Source: Ambrosia x helenae
Lineage: Eukaryota; Streptophyta; Magnoliopsida; Asterales; Asteraceae
NCBI GenBank assembly: GCA_030844895.1
Contig: CM061223.1
Location: forward strand, 106,623,186-106,687,185
Direction of reading: 5' to 3'
Length of the DNA: 64,000 nt
This document shows, piece by piece, positions 58,798-64,000 of the stretch. The position numbers and the translations under genes are program-made. The notes below the pieces were generated by a model. The model was given only the letters and a program-made list of their open reading frames with translations. It searched no databases and was not told the origin of the DNA. Position 1 is the first letter of the stretch, and each line of letters opens with the position of its first letter.

Positions 58798-59519
58798 TGT
58801 TGGATCAGTTTGCTCTTTTTGCTAAGTAAGAACTTGCTATCTTGACACTTAAGTGTTTAGCAAGCCCTTGTATATCAGATAATAAGCACAGCAGAATGTA
58901 TAAGTTAAAGCAACACTTTTTATACTAAGGAAGAGTTATTACTCCCCCTTGATGATTGAAACTAATAAATGACAAGTATTTATTATGAATCTGAGCAGTA
59001 AATGAGAATTAAATACTTAGACAGATTCACAATAAATACAGAAATGGAATAGAACAGTGATAGTGTTTGAAGGATTTTTCTATTAAAAATCAATGTCTAA
59101 AATAGAAGGTTGAAGCCTCCTATTTATAGACGTTTACATACATGTATCTTGCCCAAAAAGCAAGTACAGAAACAACAGAAACAAGTTGCACAAGTTGCAA
59201 CATTGAAACAAACAAATATAGCTAAAAGTAATAATAAACAATAAAACTACTGATGCAAAAGGCGGTGGAAAATATCTGATGCTAAGTGCTGATGAATGAC
59301 AAACTACTGATGAGTAGTTTGTCTTCAGTACTTCTGAAGTGAACTTGTCTGGTTTGGACTTCAGAACTTCTGATGAAGTTTCTTCTTCAGCACTTCTCTT
59401 ATCTTCTCTTCAGCAGTTCTTTGTTTTCTTTTCAGTACTTCTATACTTAGCCAAAATGACAGAAGTGAATTAGACTAAGGTTTCCAAAAGTGGTTTCACC
59501 AATCCTCTTTGTCCTAACA
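58798..59519 (-). repeat. 3' LTR of SIRE-C
   Basis: On the - strand it starts TGTTAGGACAAAGAGG and ends CTGATCCAACA, 722 bases, with TATAAATA at 59121-59128. It is closely similar to the SIRE-B LTRs. Confidence 0.94.
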
Positions 59520-59534
59520 ATCTCCCCCTGGATT
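59520..59534 (-). promoter_or_regulatory. Polypurine tract of SIRE-C
   Basis: On the - strand TCAATCCAGGGGGAGAT abuts the LTR start; it is one G longer than in SIRE-B. Confidence 0.87.
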
Positions 59535-59560
59535 GATGAAGCCAAAACCTTACTAATTCC

Positions 59561-62500
59561 TTATGTTTTTCTTCTGTCTTGAACAATCTTCCATATCTCT
59601 TTGTACATGGTGTTCTTGAGCTGGTTTAACTGACCATCAGATAGAGATCCTCTCTGTGGTTCCAGATGTTGAATTGTGAGCAGGTCTTGTGTTGACAGTT
59701 TCTTCAGATCACTTATCTTCTTGTAAGCCCTGCTTGAGAGGTTTCTTCTTGTCAACAATACTGAGTTGTTATCAGTAAGTGACCATCTGATGATAGGTAT
59801 CTTTGACTTGTTAAAGTCAGAAGAATAGGGAACTAGACTTGTCCCTTGGGTTGATGGTCCTGAGTGCTGGATGCTTTCAGTTTCAGATAGCCTCGGGTGG
59901 GAGTCTCTTCCTTGTTGTTGTTGCATATCAGGCATCTGAACAGTTGGGAGATGGTGTTCAGTCACTACTCTGGTATGCAGCTTTTCTTTGATGGTCTTTT
60001 GTATTTGGTAGACAAAAGTGGAAGGATCCCTGAATTGTGTTAACAGAGGTTTCTCCTCAATGTCAAAATCTGAATGGACTATTGAACTTCCTTCAAGTAG
60101 TACCATTTTAAAGTCAGTTTTGACATTGTCCTCTGCCTTCTTTTTCTGAGTAGCAGGTCTTCTTGATACACCAGAAGTTCTAACTACTGATCTTGAAGGA
60201 TCAGCAGTTTGAAACTTCTCTGGATTTGCAGCATTGGCAGCCAAGTATTTTCTGTAAGTATCCATTAGTCTTTCTTCTTTCCATCTGGATACTGAGGCTT
60301 TTGAACCATAGCCCTCTGCTACTAACTCTTCTATAATCTGTGCTCTCTTGGCCTTTCCTTCTTTGCTAGTGGCCATTTTATCTGCAAGCAGTTGTGCTCT
60401 TCTAGTCAGCTCTTGCATAGAGAGTCCTTTGAGTGTAAAGGCTTTAGTCTTGCTGTTCTTGGTAATGTAAGACACCAGTTGTTGTCTTTTATCTTGTTCA
60501 GCAATCTCATCAAGGCTAGCCTGCCTTTGTAGTTCAGCTTCATAAGCCTGAAGTTTTTCTTCATGGCTTAAATCTAGATCATCCCTTTCTTCCAGAGTTT
60601 TCCAAATCTGATCTTCTCTGGCCTTCTTGTTGGCTGCAACTAAGCTCTTCTCTAATAATTCAGCTGATTGAGAGATAGGAGAAGGGTTTAGTACAGTCAT
60701 TGTTGTAACAGTTGTAGGCCGGATAGGATTAGATGTTGGTTGAATGGGAGCAGTGGTTCTGGAAGGGTCAGCAGTTTGAGGTTTGGAAGTGTTAACCTCT
60801 GATGGGTTGACAACTGCTGATGGTTTGTCAACTACTGAAGGATTGTCTTCAGTACTTTCTGATTCTTCATCAGAACTTTTGCCATCAGAAGTTTCTTCAT
60901 TGTGCCTTAGGGATTCTTCAGATGTTTGGGTCTCATCTTCTTTTTCTGCTTCTTCAATCTCTTCTACAGAGACACCAAACTGTTTGGCCAGTTTTTCTTT
61001 CCTGGCCTGATCTTTTTGATCTCTTTCAAGGATGGCCACTCTTGCCCTTATCCTGGCTTGGAATGACTCCTTAGGTTCCCTGATCTTCTCCCCTTTTTGG
61101 ATTCATCAATTTTAAGTTTTGAGGTTGAGGGTTGGGAGAATTGTCCTTGAAGATGAGCAATCTGTTTGCTGTTGAAGTCTATCTTGTTGGACAGATCATT
61201 CATCTTCGTCTTGATCACTCCAAATTGATTTTTGATAGACAGCTCCAAGTTAGTTGTGTATGTTTGGAAGTGATTTCTGATGAGAGTGTTCATCATGTGG
61301 TACAGGGGACCCTCTGGGCTGCATAGCTGTTTCAGGTCTATGCTTGTTTTCCCAGGGAATTGGGTAGGCATTTGTTGTGAAGGGGGTGTTTTTGGGTGAT
61401 CCTCATGTTGTACAGAGGATGCCACTCTAGGGGTTTTAGGGATTGAGTGGGCTTTAACCTGTGCAGGGGTGACTGGCTTCTTGAGCCTGGATACCCCTGA
61501 AACAGGACCTTCATAATGTGCCGTCAATTCAGTAGTTTGTGTTTGTGAAACATCATCCAAATTAATGGAATCATCTGAATCCCTGATGTTGCCCTCAATG
61601 AGGACTGTCTCAGTTAAATCATGAGCTGAGCCCAACTCAGTTCTCTCATGAACCTCTTGTTGTTGGTTCTAAGGATTTCCTACTTCAGGCATAAAGCCTT
61701 CATCAGTAGTTGCCACATCTGAGGTCTTAGCTATGTTACTTCTATCCTCAGATCCACCACTGGGTGGTAACTGAGTAGTAGCAGCCTCAGATGCCCCAAG
61801 AGTCTCTAAAATTGGACTTAAAGACTCTGGTCCACCCTCATCTCTTGGGATAGGGCTAGAGATGTCCACATCCATGTCTGATGTTGTGGTTATGTCCCCT
61901 GTTTGTTGTGGTTGTAGGGGACTGACATAATCAGATGGGACCCTCTCTTTTAGCCCAGAGAGAAGTTTGGCAATTTCTATTGCCTCTTGTTCAGAAATTT
62001 GTGGGGTTGGTTCAGTAGTTTGGGCAATAGGTGAAATTTGTTGTTCAGCAGTTTCAAAAGAAGAGTGTGTTTCAATAGTTTTTCTAAGTCTTTTTCTTTT
62101 GAATAAAATGGTTATGGGTGCTCTTGGTGGGGTTTGAGATGGATGAGACTGAGAGGGTGTTTCAGTCTCACCTATTTGAAGAGCAGAATGCTCATGAGCA
62201 TGTTCAGGCATCTCAACCTCCTGAACAGCTTTTCTTTTGGGTTGGTGGGTTGTTGTCTTTGTTGGCTTGGGCTTTTTGGCTTTTGGTGGTGTGAGTTTGG
62301 AAGATGTGGGCTTTAGGGAGACTTGTTGTTGTTCTCCCTGATCATCTTCTGGCCAGGCAGCTGGTTTGTTATGCCTTGAGTATGCTTGTGATGTTAAAGG
62401 ATTTAAAGTTGAAATTTTTCCCACAAGCACCTCATTACCCAGTTCCCCTATTATGCATTGCATAATGAACCTTGGGTACAACAAAAACTTTTTCTTGGTA

Positions 62501-63024
62501 TTATTGTGATGTAACACCAACTCATTGAAAAATAGTTTTGATGCCCTGAATTTAGTTTCATTCACAATGGAATGAAATACTGGTTGAAAAGTGGAGGGCA
62601 TCTGGTCATAAGACCCTGTTTTAGGACTCAAACACATAATAATATAATGAAACAAAAGTTTGTATTTTGGTTCAAAATATTTTTTGAAGATAGTAGCATG
62701 GGAGAGAGTACCTTGATAACCACACTCAGTCATGGTTAGGTGAATATCAGAATTAGCAACATGGTCAGGGGCAGTTACATCATCCAGACCCAGTCTTGTT
62801 GCCAGTGTGGCCGGTGTGATGGTCAGTGGTTTCCCTTTTATTCTTGAATTGAGGGAAATGACTTCATCATCCGTTGTCACCGTCTCAGCATTTGCCCAGA
62901 ACTCATTCAGAGTTTCAGTGTGAATTGGTGGGTTTATTGTGAGAGCAGTAAAATATTGGGACCAGCCTTCTTGTTTTTCAAGAAAGGCCCTTTGATTGTG
63001 TCCCTGTTTTAGAACTAGAGCCAT
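59561..63024 (-). pseudogene. SIRE-C 3' ORF (env position), nearly intact
   Basis: The best copy of this ORF in the window: about 1,150 codons with only a TAG at 61666-61668 (CAG in SIRE-B) and one frameshift near 61090. The order is an N-terminal domain (LTITPATLATRLGLDDV, ATIFKKYFEPKYKLLFHYII), then a Thr/Pro/Lys-rich linker with basic patches (KKPKPTK, FKRKRLRKT). An acidic Ser-rich part follows (EEDEN-like runs, SDEESESTEDN), with a helical, Lys-rich part (ERDQKDQARKEKLAKQF, EEIAEQDKRQQL, LTRRAQLLADKMATSKEG). It closes with VSRWKEERLMDTYRKYLAA and PIIRWSLTDNNSVLLTRR. Twelve codons present in SIRE-B (after GWSQY) are missing. No signal peptide or membrane anchor. Function unknown. Confidence 0.78.
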
Positions 63025-63523
63025 GTGGTTTGGGTTTTGATCGAACAGTTGATTTGCAGGTTTAGGTTATTGAGAGAGTTTTTGAGAGAGAAGGAGGGAT
63101 ATTTTGAGTTTGAAAGGATAAGTGTGGAGAAAAAGGTATTTATCAGAAGTTTTAACCGCTTGAATCTTCTTTATTAGAAGTTTTTGAACCGCCTTTGGTT
63201 AAAAATCTTTTTATCAGAGGTTTAAAACTGATTAGGTCAAACCTCTGATGATGGGAAAAGTCAGATTTGCCCTTTTGACTAAACTGCTGATGAAGGATTA
63301 CTTCATCAGTAGTTCCCATTTTCTCTTCAGTAGTTTTAACAGCTGATGAGAAATGTTTTTATAAATACTTTTATTCATAACTTCTGAAGGTTATTTTATC
63401 AGAAGTTACACACTTTTCAGAAAATTATCCCCATACTGGTGTTTGTTCATCAGTAGTTTCTCTCTTTTCAGAAGTTTTGTTGTAAGTGAAAAATGAAAAA
63501 TTGCAAAATAAGAAAATAAACAC
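63025..63523 (-). other. SIRE-C spacer between pol and the 3' ORF
   Basis: About 500 bases matching 41701-42234 of SIRE-B in inverted orientation, with the same CATCAG/CTTCTGATAAA word enrichment and no gene. Confidence 0.7.
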
Positions 63524-64000
63524 TTACAAATTTAGCATCCCAAGCATGGATACTAACTTCTGAAATGTTGATGTGTCAAGGGGTTTTGTGAAGATGTCAG
63601 CTATTTGATTAGCTGTTGCTACATGCTTCACCTCAATCTTGCCTTTTTCATAGCAATCTCTTATGAAATGGTACCTGATCTCAATATGTTTGGTTTTTGA
63701 GAACTGTACTGGATTTTGAATGATGCTAATGGCAGATTTGCTGTCTACAAACAAAGGTGTCTTGGTTTCTTTGATTCCATAATCAAGAAGTTGATATTGG
63801 AGCCATTGTATCTGTGATGTACAACTTGCAGCTGCAATGTATTCAGCTTCAGCAGTTGAAGTTGCAACAGATGTTTGCTTCTTTGATTGCCATGACACTA
63901 GACAGTTACCTAGGAATTGACAACCACCAGATGTTGACTTTCTTGTCATCTTACACCCTGCATAGTCACTATCTGAAAAAGCTGATAACTTGGTATTGCT
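63524..64000 (-). CDS. pol: SIRE-C pol C-terminus (RNase H), partial
   Basis: Open from the window edge to its stop: [67 protein letters not shown] and [20 protein letters not shown]. The acidic catalytic residues (SDSD, AEAE, VDSK) are present. No lesion is seen in the 158 codons visible. The end retains the base lost in SIRE-B at TFQK. Whether the whole pol is intact lies outside the window. Confidence 0.88.
   Translation of the reverse strand, partial: SNTKLSAFSDSDYAGCKMTRKSTSGGCQFLGNCLVSWQSKKQTSVATSTAEAEYIAAASCTSQIQWLQYQLLDYGIKETKTPLFVDSKSAISIIQNPVQFSKTKHIEIRYHFIRDCYEKGKIEVKHVATANQIADIFTKPLDTSTFQKLVSMLGMLNL

Larger units (their letters stand above)
58798..64000 (-). mobile_element. SIRE-C, SIRE-type element cut by the window edge
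   Basis: A 3' LTR, purine tract, 3' ORF, spacer and RNase H on the - strand; the rest lies to the right. LTR and ORF are of the SIRE-B family but in opposite orientation. The bases before it are agtcc (58793-58797); the matching duplication would be beyond the window. Confidence 0.92.

Noticed and set aside
1..64000. Host gene or a new defence or metabolic system
   Set aside because: Every coding segment I can interpret belongs to a retrotransposon; the remaining DNA is LTR, spacer or DNA-element sequence.

Overview
The window is plant nuclear DNA made of nested LTR retrotransposons plus one DNA-transposon-like element. I see no host gene, no functional tRNA or rRNA gene and no CRISPR. The element lineages present are Ty3/gypsy Tat, Tekay (Del) and Athila, Ty1/copia SIRE, and a gag-only element. 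Together with the AT-rich background they indicate a eudicot with a large repeat-rich genome. An Asteraceae-type genome is a plausible guess, but nothing here proves it.

Layout. The oldest layer is a Tat-lineage gypsy element read on the + strand. Pieces of it survive at 1-904 (reverse transcriptase and RNase H), 9183-10027 (end of RNase H and a second, archaeal-type RNase H), 28255-28415 (integrase tail), 28416-28735 (86-bp tandem repeats) and 28892-30074 plus 57133-58797 (an intron-containing antisense gene and its upstream DNA). Four insertions or insertion clusters have cut it. (1) A young gag-only element with 2.6-kb LTRs occupies 905-9182 and is flanked by 5-bp duplications. (2) A Tekay chromovirus on the - strand (10028-16633) is followed directly by an Athila element on the + strand (16634-28254). 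Athila has lost both outer LTR ends, and the rest of Tekay and the Tat integrase core are missing. (3) A SIRE element on the - strand (SIRE-A) spans 30075-57132 with an intact ccctc target duplication. Inside it, in a (TA)n tract, lies a TIR-like DNA element (34981-49602), and inside that is a full-length SIRE on the + strand (SIRE-B, 35127-46485, duplication acatg). (4) A second SIRE of the SIRE-B family on the - strand (SIRE-C) starts at 58798 and runs off the right edge.

Nearly every coding region is broken by stops or frameshifts. Several stops are C-to-T changes at Gln codons, two of them confirmable against a related copy inside the window. Domain order and active-site motifs nevertheless remain readable. 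By-eye LTR divergence is about 1% for the gag-only element and SIRE-B and about 6% for SIRE-A. This agrees with the nesting order.

The points most worth following up concern regulation and accessory genes rather than pol. Athila carries an env-position ORF that seems to have its own TATA box, a 5'-UTR intron and a palindromic motif shared with the LTR promoter. The Tat antisense gene has two clean introns and two G-boxes. The 3' ORFs of the two SIRE subfamilies share conserved N- and C-terminal blocks. Most families here carry a private palindromic word near a TATA box. The DNA element carries about 20 copies of a TAACATGTGTTA-like palindrome.
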